From: Streptomyces actinomycinicus
GTDB lineage: Bacteria > Actinomycetota > Actinomycetes > Streptomycetales > Streptomycetaceae
Assembly (NCBI RefSeq): GCF_016741775.1
Contig: NZ_JAERRK010000002.1
Span: 248,001-312,000, forward strand
Reading direction: 5' to 3'
Length of the DNA: 64,000 nucleotides
Shown: piece by piece, positions 47,625 to 56,005 of the stretch
How the letters are laid out: every line of letters starts with the position of its first letter
Numbering within the stretch: position 1 is the stretch's first letter
Made by a program: the position numbers and the translations under genes
Notes under the pieces: model-generated
Databases searched by the model: none
The model's input: the letters and a program-made list of their open reading frames with translations, nothing else
Told to the model about the DNA's origin: nothing

Positions 47625-48806
47625 TTACTTGGCGGCGTGGGCCAGCTCGGCGGCCTTGTCGGCCGCGCCGTCCATGGTGTCGACGCGCTGCACCAGCGGG
47701 TGGTTGGCGTCGGTGAGGATCTGCCGGCCCAGCTCGGCGTTGTTGCCGTCGAGGCGGACGACGAGCGGCTTGGTGACGTTCTCGCCACGGTCCTCGAGGA
47801 GCTTCAGGGCCTGCACGATGCCGTTGGCGACCTCGTCACAGGCGGTGATGCCACCGAAGACGTTCACGAACACGGACTTGACGTCCGGGTCGCCCAGGAT
47901 GATCTCCAGGCCGTTCGCCATGACCTGGGCGGAGGCGCCACCGCCGATGTCCAGGAAGTTGGCGGGCTTGACGTTGCCGTGGTTCTCACCGGCGTACGCG
48001 ACGACGTCCAGGGTGCTCATGACGAGACCCGCGCCGTTGCCGATGATGCCGACCTCACCGTCGAGCTTGACGTAGTTGAGGTTCTTCTCCTTGGCGGCGG
48101 CCTCGAGCGGGTTGGCCGCGGCCTTGTCGTGGAGCTCCTCGTACTCGGGGTGGCGGAACTCGGCGTTGTCGTCGAGCGACACCTTGCCGTCGAGGGCGAT
48201 GACCTCGCCGGAGGCGACCTTCGCGAGCGGGTTGACCTCGACGAGGAGGGCGTCCGACTTGATGAAGGTGTCCCACAGCTTGACGAGGACGTTCACGACC
48301 TTGTCGGCGACCTCGGCCGGGAACTTGGCGGCCTCGACGATCTCGCGGGCCTTGGCCTCGTCCACACCGTCGATCGGGTCGATCGGCGTCTTGGCGACGG
48401 CCTCCGGACGGGTGGCCGCCACCTCCTCGATCTCCATGCCGCCCTCGACGGAGGCGATGGAGAGGAAGGTGCGGTTGGCCCGGTCGAGGAGGAAGGAGAC
48501 GTAGTACTCCTCGAGGATCTCCGGAGCGGTCTCGGCGATCATGACCTTGTGGACCGTGTGGCCCTTGATGTCCATGCCGAGGATGTCCGTCGCGCGGGCG
48601 ACGGCCTCGTCCGCGGAGGCGGCCAGCTTGACGCCGCCGGCCTTGCCGCGACCACCGACCTTCACCTGAGCCTTGACGACGGACTTGCCGCCCAGCCGCT
48701 CGGTGATCTCGCGCGCCGCCTCAGGCGTGTCGATGACTTCACCGGCCAGCACCGGTACATCGTGCTTGGCGAAGAGGTCCCTCGCCTGGTACTCGAACAG
48801 GTCCAC
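47625..48806 (-). CDS. sucC: Succinyl-CoA ligase [ADP-forming] beta subunit
   Basis: A 393-residue ATP-grasp subunit. It starts at a GTG ([19 protein letters not shown]) with GGGACGGAAG upstream. Motifs: [38 protein letters not shown], and the nucleotide-facing [18 protein letters not shown] and [15 protein letters not shown]. First gene of sucCD. The upstream gap is about 760 bp with repeats and hairpins; the promoter is probably close to 48830-48960. Confidence 0.97.
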   Translation of the reverse strand: MDLFEYQARDLFAKHDVPVLAGEVIDTPEAAREITERLGGKSVVKAQVKVGGRGKAGGVKLAASADEAVARATDILGMDIKGHTVHKVMIAETAPEILEEYYVSFLLDRANRTFLSIASVEGGMEIEEVAATRPEAVAKTPIDPIDGVDEAKAREIVEAAKFPAEVADKVVNVLVKLWDTFIKSDALLVEVNPLAKVASGEVIALDGKVSLDDNAEFRHPEYEELHDKAAANPLEAAAKEKNLNYVKLDGEVGIIGNGAGLVMSTLDVVAYAGENHGNVKPANFLDIGGGASAQVMANGLEIILGDPDVKSVFVNVFGGITACDEVANGIVQALKLLEDRGENVTKPLVVRLDGNNAELGRQILTDANHPLVQRVDTMDGAADKAAELAHAAK

Positions 48807-49073
48807 GCGCTTCCGTCCCTATCAGTGATCTCGCGGTTCGTTGGATGCGTGGGCGTGCCGCGAAGGGCAACGTGACGTCCGCTTGTCACTAGGGGGGCGC
48901 ACACGGTGTCCGAGCGCGCGGCATGTCCGTCTCGCAGGTTATCGCCGCTTGCGTGGGGTCCCTAAATCGAGGGTCACACCCGAGCGGTGATACCTGTCAC
49001 ATGATGCCGGATTCCATGGCACGCCGTGCCGCCAGTGGGATGCGGACGGGGATGCGGCACGGGCGGCCTGCGA

Positions 49074-49107
49074 GGCCTCACCGGGCTGGGGTTGACCCGG
49101 TGAGGCC
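49074..49107. terminator. 12-bp hairpin in the sucC upstream gap
   Basis: GGCCTCACCGGG (49074-49085) and CCCGGTGAGGCC (49096-49107) form a perfect stem with a 10-base loop. Terminator-like, though no gene end is directly beside it. Confidence 0.65.
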
Positions 49108-49112
49108 CCGGG

Positions 49113-49134
49113 CGGCCCCGGTCGACCGGGGCCG
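49113..49134. repeat. 22-bp perfect palindrome
   Basis: The 22-bp block is fully symmetric about 49123/49124, with GTCGAC at its centre. Next to the hairpin at 49074-49107 it makes a double structure. Role unknown. Confidence 0.8.
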
Positions 49135-49568
49135 GAGCGCTTGATCCCCACCCCAATGGGGACCACCCGCCCCCTCCGTGAGGCCCCGCCCGGACGGGCC
49201 GACGGCATTCGGCCGCCCGGGTGCGTCACCCCGCGGAGCTGTCGGGAGCTGTCCAGGACACCCACCCCCCCCGGGCGGATGCCCCGCGACACGCCGGGTA
49301 CGCCATGGACGCGGCCGACACCCCGGGCTCCGGGCCCCTGGCGCCTGGCGCCTGGCGCCTGGCGCAGCCACGGGACGCCGGGCCTCGGGCGCCGCGGGGC
49401 GCCGGCACCGGACGCCGGGTCCCGGGCGCAGGGTCCTGGGGCGCAGGTCCTGGGCGCAGGGTCCTGGGCTCAGCAGGGCGCTGATCCTCGCCGCCCGCCG
49501 TGAGCTGCGCAAGTCCCCTGTTACCGATTGGTAGGCATGTCCTCTTCCTGTCCCTTTCCGGCCCGGCG

Positions 49569-50756
49569 TCACGCCGTGTCCGGTATCGGCAGCGGCCGCT
49601 TCTCCAGGGCGGCGGCCATCACCTCGGGAAACAGGTCGGGCGTGCAGGCGAAGGCGGGCGCGCCGAGCGCGGCGAGCGCCGCCGCGTGCTCGCGGTCGTA
49701 CGCGGGCGCTCCTTCGTCCGACAGGGCGAGCAGCGCCACGAACTGCACGCCGGACGCCTTCATCGCGGCGACCCGCTTGAGCATCTCCTCGCGAATGCCG
49801 CCCTCGTAGAGATCACTGATCAGGACCACCACGGTCTCGGCCGGCCGGGTGATCCGGGACTGGCAGTGGGCGAGCGCCCGGTTGATGTCCGTACCGCCGC
49901 CGAGCTGGGTGCCGAAGAGCACGTCGACCGGGTCGTCCAGCTGGTCGGTGAGGTCCACGACGGCCGTGTCGAAGACGACCAGACGGGTGCTGATCGACCG
50001 CATGGAGGCGAGGACCGCCCCGAACACCGACGCGTAGACCACGGACGCCGCCATCGACCCGGACTGGTCGATGCAGAGCACGACCTCCTTCTTCACCGAC
50101 CGCGCGGCCCGCCCGTGGCCCACGAGCCGTTCCGGTACGACCGTGCGGTGCTCGGGCAGGTAGTGCTTGAGATTGGCCGCGACGGTGCGGTTCCAGTCGA
50201 TGTCGCGGTGACGTGGGCGGTGGACGCGCGCGCTGCGGTCCAGAGCGCCGGTGAGTGCGGCCCGGGTGTGGGTCGCCAGCCGCTTCTCCAGGTCCTCGAC
50301 CACCTTGCGCACGACCGCACGGGCCGTCTCCCTGGTCGTCTCCGGCATCGCCGCGTTGAGCGAGAGCAGCGTGCCGACCAGGTGGACGTCGGCCTCCACC
50401 GCCTCCAGCATCTCCGGCTCCAGCAGCAGCGAGGCGAGGCCGAGCCGGTCGATGGCGTCGCGCTGCATGACCTGGACGACGGAGGACGGGAAGTAGGTGC
50501 GGATGTCCCCGAGCCAGCGGGCCACGGACGGCGCCGAGGCGCCGAGCCCGGCCGAACGGTCCCGTCCGGTCTGCGGTCTGTCGCTCCTGCCGTAGAGCGC
50601 GGCCAGCGTGCCGTCCATCGCCGCGTCCCGGCCGGACAGCGCGTGTCCGGTGCCGTCGGCCTGGTCCCCGCCGAGCACCAGCCGCCAGCGCCGCAGCCGC
50701 TCCCGCGCCGGGTCGGACGCCTCGCCCGCCGCCGGTCCGTCCGTCCGGTTCGTCAT
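49569..50756 (-). CDS. von Willebrand factor A (vWA) domain protein, CoxE-like
   Basis: A 395-residue protein, third gene of the MoxR operon. The C-terminal vWA domain (about 220-390) has an intact MIDAS: VVLCIDQSGSMAAS (near 225), a Thr in GGGTDINRALAHC, and SDLYEG. The N-terminal half is helical with charged repeats (AMPETTRETARAVVRKVVEDLEKRL). vWA/MIDAS proteins with MoxR ATPases act as chaperone or metal-insertion pairs in other systems. Its ATG overlaps the DUF5682 stop by 4 bases. Confidence 0.92.
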   Translation of the reverse strand: MTNRTDGPAAGEASDPARERLRRWRLVLGGDQADGTGHALSGRDAAMDGTLAALYGRSDRPQTGRDRSAGLGASAPSVARWLGDIRTYFPSSVVQVMQRDAIDRLGLASLLLEPEMLEAVEADVHLVGTLLSLNAAMPETTRETARAVVRKVVEDLEKRLATHTRAALTGALDRSARVHRPRHRDIDWNRTVAANLKHYLPEHRTVVPERLVGHGRAARSVKKEVVLCIDQSGSMAASVVYASVFGAVLASMRSISTRLVVFDTAVVDLTDQLDDPVDVLFGTQLGGGTDINRALAHCQSRITRPAETVVVLISDLYEGGIREEMLKRVAAMKASGVQFVALLALSDEGAPAYDREHAAALAALGAPAFACTPDLFPEVMAAALEKRPLPIPDTA

Positions 50757-53335
50757 GCCCCCACCCCCGCAAGGCTGTCGTCGTGCGTCGTGTCGCGGCC
50801 CGGGTCCAGGCCGAGCAGCAGCCGCAGCACCGGAAGCACGGCGTCTGCGCGCCCCGTGTCCGGTTCGGCCGCGAAGCCGGGGATCACGGCTCCCCGGGCG
50901 GCGGTCCCGCCGGGCCGGTCTCCCGGGCCGCGCCGGACCAGTTCGCCGAGCGTTCTGCGCACACCCGGCTCGTACGCCGCGAAGGTGCGGCGCAGCAGCG
51001 GCAGTACGTCCGTGAAGGCATCCGCCGGCACCCCGGTCAGCCAGGTGTCCAGCAGGCCGAGCAGCCGCTCGTCGTGCACCAGCAGCAGTCCGCCCCCACC
51101 ACCGGCGAACCCCTCGATCCAGGCGGCGGCAACGGCAGGGGGCGTGCCCGGTGACAACACGAGCCCCATCAACCGGGCCGCCTCCCCGGCCGGCAGGGCG
51201 CCGTCGTCCAGCAACAGCCGCACGGCCCGCCCCCGGATCACACCGGGCGCGGTGTCCCGCAGCGACAACGTCCGCAGCACACCCCGCCAGCGCCCGCGCA
51301 GACCGGCTCGGCCCCCGTCGCCGCCCTCACCGTCCGCGCCGCTCGCGTTCCCCACGGCGCCCGCGCCGCCCGCGCCATGCGCCCCTCCCCCGTACCCCGC
51401 ACCGCCCGCGCCGCTCCCGCACCCGGCGTCGTCCGCGCTTCCCCCATGCCCCGCGCCGTCCGCGCCTCCCCCCTGCCTCGCGGCACCCGCGCCGCTCCCG
51501 CACCCGGCGTCGTTCGCGGAAGCCACGGCGTCCAGGGTTTCCGCCAGCAGTCCCACCGCCGTGTGCACGGCGTCCACGTGCCCGCGCATCTCCTCCGCCG
51601 CGTCCGCGTCGAGCGCGGCGCACGCCGGTGGCAGGCCGATGAAGATGCGCTCGGCGAGCCCCGCGGCGACCTCCGCCAGCGCGCCGGTGTCGGTGCCGCG
51701 CACGTCGCCGTAGCGCAGCGAGCGGACCAGCGCGGGCAGGGCCTGGGCGAGATGGGCGACGTCGGTGTCGAGGGCCGCCCGGTCGGCAAGCACCCGCATG
51801 ACCACGGGCAGCGCGTCCGACATACCGGCCAGCAGACACTGCTCGGCGAGCGCGGTGACGTCGGCAAGGCCACGCGCGGTCTCCGCCTCGGCCTCGGCCT
51901 TGGCCTGTGCGGCGGCCGACACGGTCGTCCCCCATACGCCCGCCTCGGCGACCCGCACGGACAGCTCGGGCTCCCAGCGCAGCCGCCAGGTCTCCCGGAA
52001 CGTGCCCGTACTCCCCCGGGACCGGGCCGGCTCGCCCCAGTCGACGCCGAGCAGCCGCAGCCGGTGCAGCAGCCTGCTGCGGCCGGCGTCGGTGTCCCCG
52101 CGCAGGTCCAGCTCCAGCTCGCGCTCCGACGCCTCCGGTTTGAGCCGGAGCGCACGCTGCTGCCGGGCCAGGTCGCGCTGCAGCGGCACCGCGGGAGCGG
52201 ATTCGGGGACCTCGCCCAGGACGTCCCCGACGACCAGCCGGTCGTGGACCAGGGCCAGCGGCACGTCCGAGCCGTCGCACATGACGGCGCGGACCGCGTC
52301 GGTGGTCTCGCCCAGGCCGGGCAGCGGGCGGCCCCGCATCACCGCCAGGGTCTCCGCGAGGCGTACGGCCTCGATGACGTGCGCGGAGGACACGATCCGG
52401 TCCTCCGCGCGCAGCAGCCCCGCCACCTTGGTCAGCCACCGCTCGACCGGCCGGTCGGGCGCGTGGAACAGATGGCCGTACCAGCCGGGCGAGTCGATGC
52501 CGGCGCCGTAACCGCCGGCCCGGGCCAGCCTGCGGTGCGTCCAGGGCACCCAGGTCAGGTCCGTCTTGACCTTGGGCAGGCCCCTGAGCAGCGCCCGGTC
52601 GGCGGTGACGGTGCTCTTCTCGCGCAACGCGGGCACGTGCCAGGCCCCGCACACCACGGCCACGGCGTCCCCGAACTCCTTGCGCGCCTCGCGCAGCCGC
52701 AGCCGCATGTGCGCCTCGCGGACGAGGTCCCGGGGCCGCCCTCCGGCGCCGTACCGCTCGCGCAGCGCGCCCATGGCCTCCGCCACGGCGGCGAACGGCA
52801 CGAGGGGGTCCTGCTCGCCCGGCCCCCGGTGCTCGACGACGTCCTCCCACCAGCGCTCGGGGTCGTCGTATCCGGCGGCTTCCGCGAGCACGGCGAGGGG
52901 GTCGACACGGACTTGGTCGTCTTCAGCGGCGACGACCGGCTCGCCATCGCCCCGGTCTGCGGGCAGCGCCCGGGCCTCTTCCTCCCGGGCCAGCGTGTGC
53001 GTCGCCGGCAGGTCGACGAAGCGGGCCGGGACCTCGTGTTCCACGGCCCACCGGACGGCCACCCATTCGGGGCTGAACTCGGCGAACGGCCAGAAGGCCG
53101 AGCGTCCGGGCTCGTCGACGGCGTGGGCGAGCAGGGCGACCGGCGGCCGCAGGCCGGGGTCGGCGACGAGTGGGATCAGCGCGTCGGCCTCGGGCGGGCC
53201 CTCGATCAGGACGGCGCGGGGCCGGGCGGCGGCCAGCGCGGCCCGCACCGCGCGCGCGGAACCGGGCCCGTGGTGCCGTACGCCGAGCAGCAGCGGCCCG
53301 GAGCCGTACGTCTCGCGCCGGCCGGTGCCGGTCAT
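50753..53335 (-). CDS. DUF5682 family protein
   Basis: An 860-residue cytoplasmic protein, second gene of the MoxR operon. The N-terminus reads LLLGVRHHGPGSARAVRAAL then VLIEGPPEADALIPLV, a GxRHH...IEGP pattern like the EreA/ChaN/TraB superfamily, and CGAWHVPALR comes at about 245-255; the rest is long, Leu/Arg-rich and helical. A Gly/Ala low-complexity insert (about 595-670) contains two near-identical DDAGCGSGAG-type repeats. Its ATG overlaps the MoxR stop and its TGA overlaps the vWA start, so all three are translationally coupled. Function unknown. Confidence 0.85.
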   Translation of the reverse strand: MTGTGRRETYGSGPLLLGVRHHGPGSARAVRAALAAARPRAVLIEGPPEADALIPLVADPGLRPPVALLAHAVDEPGRSAFWPFAEFSPEWVAVRWAVEHEVPARFVDLPATHTLAREEEARALPADRGDGEPVVAAEDDQVRVDPLAVLAEAAGYDDPERWWEDVVEHRGPGEQDPLVPFAAVAEAMGALRERYGAGGRPRDLVREAHMRLRLREARKEFGDAVAVVCGAWHVPALREKSTVTADRALLRGLPKVKTDLTWVPWTHRRLARAGGYGAGIDSPGWYGHLFHAPDRPVERWLTKVAGLLRAEDRIVSSAHVIEAVRLAETLAVMRGRPLPGLGETTDAVRAVMCDGSDVPLALVHDRLVVGDVLGEVPESAPAVPLQRDLARQQRALRLKPEASERELELDLRGDTDAGRSRLLHRLRLLGVDWGEPARSRGSTGTFRETWRLRWEPELSVRVAEAGVWGTTVSAAAQAKAEAEAETARGLADVTALAEQCLLAGMSDALPVVMRVLADRAALDTDVAHLAQALPALVRSLRYGDVRGTDTGALAEVAAGLAERIFIGLPPACAALDADAAEEMRGHVDAVHTAVGLLAETLDAVASANDAGCGSGAGAARQGGGADGAGHGGSADDAGCGSGAGGAGYGGGAHGAGGAGAVGNASGADGEGGDGGRAGLRGRWRGVLRTLSLRDTAPGVIRGRAVRLLLDDGALPAGEAARLMGLVLSPGTPPAVAAAWIEGFAGGGGGLLLVHDERLLGLLDTWLTGVPADAFTDVLPLLRRTFAAYEPGVRRTLGELVRRGPGDRPGGTAARGAVIPGFAAEPDTGRADAVLPVLRLLLGLDPGRDTTHDDSLAGVGA

Positions 53336-54462
53336 GCGCTCACCTCGCGGCAGGCGCGGTAGAAGTCCGTCCAGCCCTCGCGCTCGCGGACGACCGTCTC
53401 CAGGTACTCCCGCCATACGACCCGGTCGGCGGCCGGGTCGCGGACGACGGCACCGAGGATTCCGGCGGCGACGTCGCCGGGACGCAGCACGCCGTCGCCG
53501 AAGTGGGCGGCGAGCGCGAGGCCATTGGTGACGACGGAGATCGCCTCCGCGGTGGACAGCGTGCCGCTCGGCGACTTCACCTTCGTGCGGCCGTCGGCGG
53601 TGACGCCGTCGCGCAGCTCGCGGAAGACGGTGACGACGCGGCGGATCTCCTCGATGCCGTCCGGTGCGGCCGGCAGGTCGAGGGAGCGGCCGAGCTGCTC
53701 GACCCGGCGGGCCACGATGTCGACCTCCGCGTCGGCGCTCTCCGGCAGCGGCAGCACCACGGTGTTGAAGCGGCGGCGCAGGGCGCTGGAGAGGTCGTTG
53801 ACCCCGCGGTCGCGGTCGTTGGCGGTGGCGATGAGGTTGAAGCCGCGGACCGCCTGCACCTCCTCGCCCAGCTCGGGAACGGGAAGGGTCTTCTCGGACA
53901 GGATGGTGATCAGCGTGTCCTGCACGTCGGCGGGGATGCGGGTCAGTTCCTCCACGCGGGCCGTCATGCCGTCGGCCATGGCGCGCATGACGGGGCTGGG
54001 CACGAGGGCGTCGCGGCTCGGGCCGTGCGCGAGGAGCTGTGCGTAGTTCCAGCCGTACCGGATCGCCTCTTCCGGGGTGCCGGCCGTGCCCTGCACCAGC
54101 AGTGTCGAGTCGCCGCTGACGGCGGCGGCAAGGTGCTCCGACACCCAGGTCTTGGCGGTGCCGGGCACGCCGAGCAGGAGCAGTGCGCGGTCGGTGGCGA
54201 GTGTGGTGACGGCGACCTCGACGATGCGGCGCGGCCCCACGTACTTGGGTGTGATCACCGTGCCGTCCGGCAGGGTGCCGCCGAGCAGGTACGTCGCCAC
54301 CGCCCACGGCGACAGCTTCCAGCGGGCGGGGCGCGGGCGGTCGTCCTGCGCGGCGAGCGCGGCGAGTTCGGCCGCGAAGGCGTGCTCGGCGTGCGGTCGC
54401 AGCACCTGCGCGGTCTCGTCGCGGTCGGGTGCGGCGGTCGTCGGTTCCACGGTCACGGACAT
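53332..54462 (-). CDS. MoxR-type AAA+ ATPase
   Basis: A 376-residue AAA+ ATPase. Walker A is LGVPGTAKTWVSEHL; the Walker B position is ARVEELTRIPADVQD, with EE instead of DE; sensor 1 is FNLIATANDRDRGVNDL with the arginine finger region SSALRRRF. The C-terminal lid follows. It is the first gene of the minus-strand operon, whose promoter is divergent from the SWIM gene. MoxR ATPases with vWA partners are remodelling systems; the client is not known. The ATG at 54460-54462 has GGAGGGGG 8-11 bases upstream. Confidence 0.93.
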   Translation of the reverse strand: MSVTVEPTTAAPDRDETAQVLRPHAEHAFAAELAALAAQDDRPRPARWKLSPWAVATYLLGGTLPDGTVITPKYVGPRRIVEVAVTTLATDRALLLLGVPGTAKTWVSEHLAAAVSGDSTLLVQGTAGTPEEAIRYGWNYAQLLAHGPSRDALVPSPVMRAMADGMTARVEELTRIPADVQDTLITILSEKTLPVPELGEEVQAVRGFNLIATANDRDRGVNDLSSALRRRFNTVVLPLPESADAEVDIVARRVEQLGRSLDLPAAPDGIEEIRRVVTVFRELRDGVTADGRTKVKSPSGTLSTAEAISVVTNGLALAAHFGDGVLRPGDVAAGILGAVVRDPAADRVVWREYLETVVREREGWTDFYRACREVSA

Positions 54463-54505
54463 GGCTGAGGCCCCCTCCAGCTCGGCCGGTTCGGATCTGT
54501 CACCA

Positions 54506-54528
54506 ACCGTGCACCACGCCACTGACAA
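54506..54528 (-). promoter_or_regulatory. Degenerate PafBC-type (RecA-NDp-like) promoter of the MoxR operon
   Basis: On the minus strand TTGTCAGTG (54520-54528), 8 bases, then CACGGT (54506-54511), one base short of TAnnnT. Start would be near 54499, giving a leader of about 37 bases. Half of a 14-bp inverted repeat shared with the opposite promoter. Confidence 0.6.
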
Positions 54529-54564
54529 TCGCTCTGGCCTGCGTAAACGCGTTCGTCGGGCCGA

Positions 54565-54587
54565 TTGTCAGTGGCAGGACCTACCGT
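54565..54587 (+). promoter_or_regulatory. PafBC-type (RecA-independent DNA-damage) promoter of the SWIM gene
   Basis: TTGTCAGTG (54565-54573), 8 bases, TACCGT (54582-54587): an exact fit to the mycobacterial RecA-NDp consensus TTGTCRGTG-N8-TAnnnT. The ATG at 54595 is 7 bases after the -10, so the transcript is leaderless. The block CGATTGTCAGTGGC (54562-54575) is an exact inverted copy of 54518-54531. Confidence 0.82.
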
Positions 54588-54594
54588 CGGTGGC

Positions 54595-55950
54595 ATGACT
54601 GAGCAGGGGGTGCGCCGGACCGCGGAACAGGTGCTGGCACTGGCGCCTGACGCCGCGTCACGTAGGGCGGGGAGCAGGCTCGGCACGGCCGGGCCGTGGT
54701 CCGGGGCGGGGTGTGCGGAGGGGGCGGTGTGGGGTCTGTGCAAGGGCAGCGGCAGCGAGCCGTACCGGACGGTGGTGGACCTGACCGACGCGGCCGGGCC
54801 GGTCTGCAGGTGCAGCTGCCCGAGCCGTAAGTTCCCCTGCAAGCACGGGCTCGGGTTGCTTCTGCTGTGGGCGGGCGACGAGGGCGCGGTGCCGGCGTCC
54901 GCACAGCCGCCGGACTGGGCGGGACAGTGGCTGGCGTCCCGGCGCGGCCGGGCCGAGACCAGGAGGACGCAGACCGAGGCGGGTTCGGCGGCCGGTCCCG
55001 CCGATCCGGCGGCGGCCCGGCGGCGGGCCGAGCGCAGGGCGGAGCGGGTCACGGCGGGCGCGACGGAGCTGGAGCAGCGTCTTGCGGACCTGCTGCGCGG
55101 CGGTCTGGCCGCGGTCGAGCAGGCGGGGTACGGGCTGTGGGACGAGATGGCCGCCCGCATGGTCGACGCGCAGGCACCCGGTCTGGCCGCGCGGACAAGG
55201 GAGTTGGGGGCGATACCGGCATCGGGTGCCGGCTGGCCGGCGCGGCTGCTGGAGGAGTGCGCGCTGCTGCATCTGCTCGACCAGGGCTGGCTGCGCCGCG
55301 ACCGGCTGCCGGACGCCCTCGCGGTCACCGTCCGTTCCCGGCTGGGCCTGCCCGCCACGCCGGACGGGCCGCCGGTGCGCGACCGCTGGCTGGTCCTCGC
55401 CCAGTACGACACCGCGGACGCGAAACTGACGACGCGCCGGATCTGGCTGCACGGCGCCGAGTCGGGTGACACCCGGCTCCTGCTGTCCTACGGTGCCGCG
55501 GGCCGGGCACCGGAGCTGTCGCTGCCGGTCGGGCTCGCCCTGGAGGCCGAGCTGTCCGCCTTTCCGGGCGCGGGCCAGCCCAGGGCCGCCCTCGGTGAGC
55601 GGTTCGCCCCGCCCGCCCCGGCCGCGTTCCGCCCGCGGGGGGTGGACACGGCAGGAGCGGCGGCCCGGTACGGGGAGGCGCTGCGCGAGGACCCCTGGCT
55701 TGAGTCGGTTCCGGTGACCCTGGACCGGGTGATACCGGTCCCGGACGCCGACCGCTGGCAGCTCGCCGACGCCGGCACGGACACGGCCCTGCCGCTGACC
55801 CGGACCGCGCGCTCCCGGCCCGGGCTGTGGCGGCTGGTCGCCCTGTCCGGCGGCGCCCCCGTCACGGTCTTCGGCGAGTGCGGCCACCGCGGCTTCACCC
55901 CGCTCACCGCCTGGCCGGAGGGCCCGGGCGAGGCGGTGCCGCTGTGCTGA
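54595..55950 (+). CDS. SWIM zinc-finger protein
   Basis: A 451-residue protein with a SWIM domain near residues 55-90: VVDLTDAAGPVCRCSCPSRK followed by FPCKHGLGLLLLWA; CxC (Cys73, Cys75) and CxH (Cys82, His84) form the zinc site. The rest is helical, then beta-rich (LLSYGAAGRAPELSLPVGLALEAELSAF). SWIM domains bind DNA or protein. Starts at a leaderless ATG behind a damage-type promoter. Followed by the DUF5691 gene 55 bases later. The MoxR operon is divergent. Confidence 0.9.
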   Translation: MTEQGVRRTAEQVLALAPDAASRRAGSRLGTAGPWSGAGCAEGAVWGLCKGSGSEPYRTVVDLTDAAGPVCRCSCPSRKFPCKHGLGLLLLWAGDEGAVPASAQPPDWAGQWLASRRGRAETRRTQTEAGSAAGPADPAAARRRAERRAERVTAGATELEQRLADLLRGGLAAVEQAGYGLWDEMAARMVDAQAPGLAARTRELGAIPASGAGWPARLLEECALLHLLDQGWLRRDRLPDALAVTVRSRLGLPATPDGPPVRDRWLVLAQYDTADAKLTTRRIWLHGAESGDTRLLLSYGAAGRAPELSLPVGLALEAELSAFPGAGQPRAALGERFAPPAPAAFRPRGVDTAGAAARYGEALREDPWLESVPVTLDRVIPVPDADRWQLADAGTDTALPLTRTARSRPGLWRLVALSGGAPVTVFGECGHRGFTPLTAWPEGPGEAVPLC

Positions 55951-56005
55951 CCGGCCGTACCGGACCACACGGGGACACCCCGGCAGACGAAGGGAAGGGA
56001 ACGTG

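Larger units (their letters stand above)
48807..49568. other. Long gene-free gap of about 760 bp between sucC and the vWA gene
   Basis: It holds the sucCD promoter region (48807-49000; no clear -35/-10), two strong hairpins (49074-49107 and 49113-49134), a 7-bp GCGCCTG tandem (about 49338-49365) and three copies of a GCGCAGG(G)TCCTGGG unit at about 49427-49480. Frames crossing it are Pro/Gly/Arg-rich products of these repeats and have no ribosome sites, so I call no gene. Confidence 0.6.

Noticed and set aside
48870..49568. Small proteins in the sucC-vWA gap
   Set aside because: Frames are repeat-derived, Pro/Arg/Gly-rich, without ribosome sites or domains.
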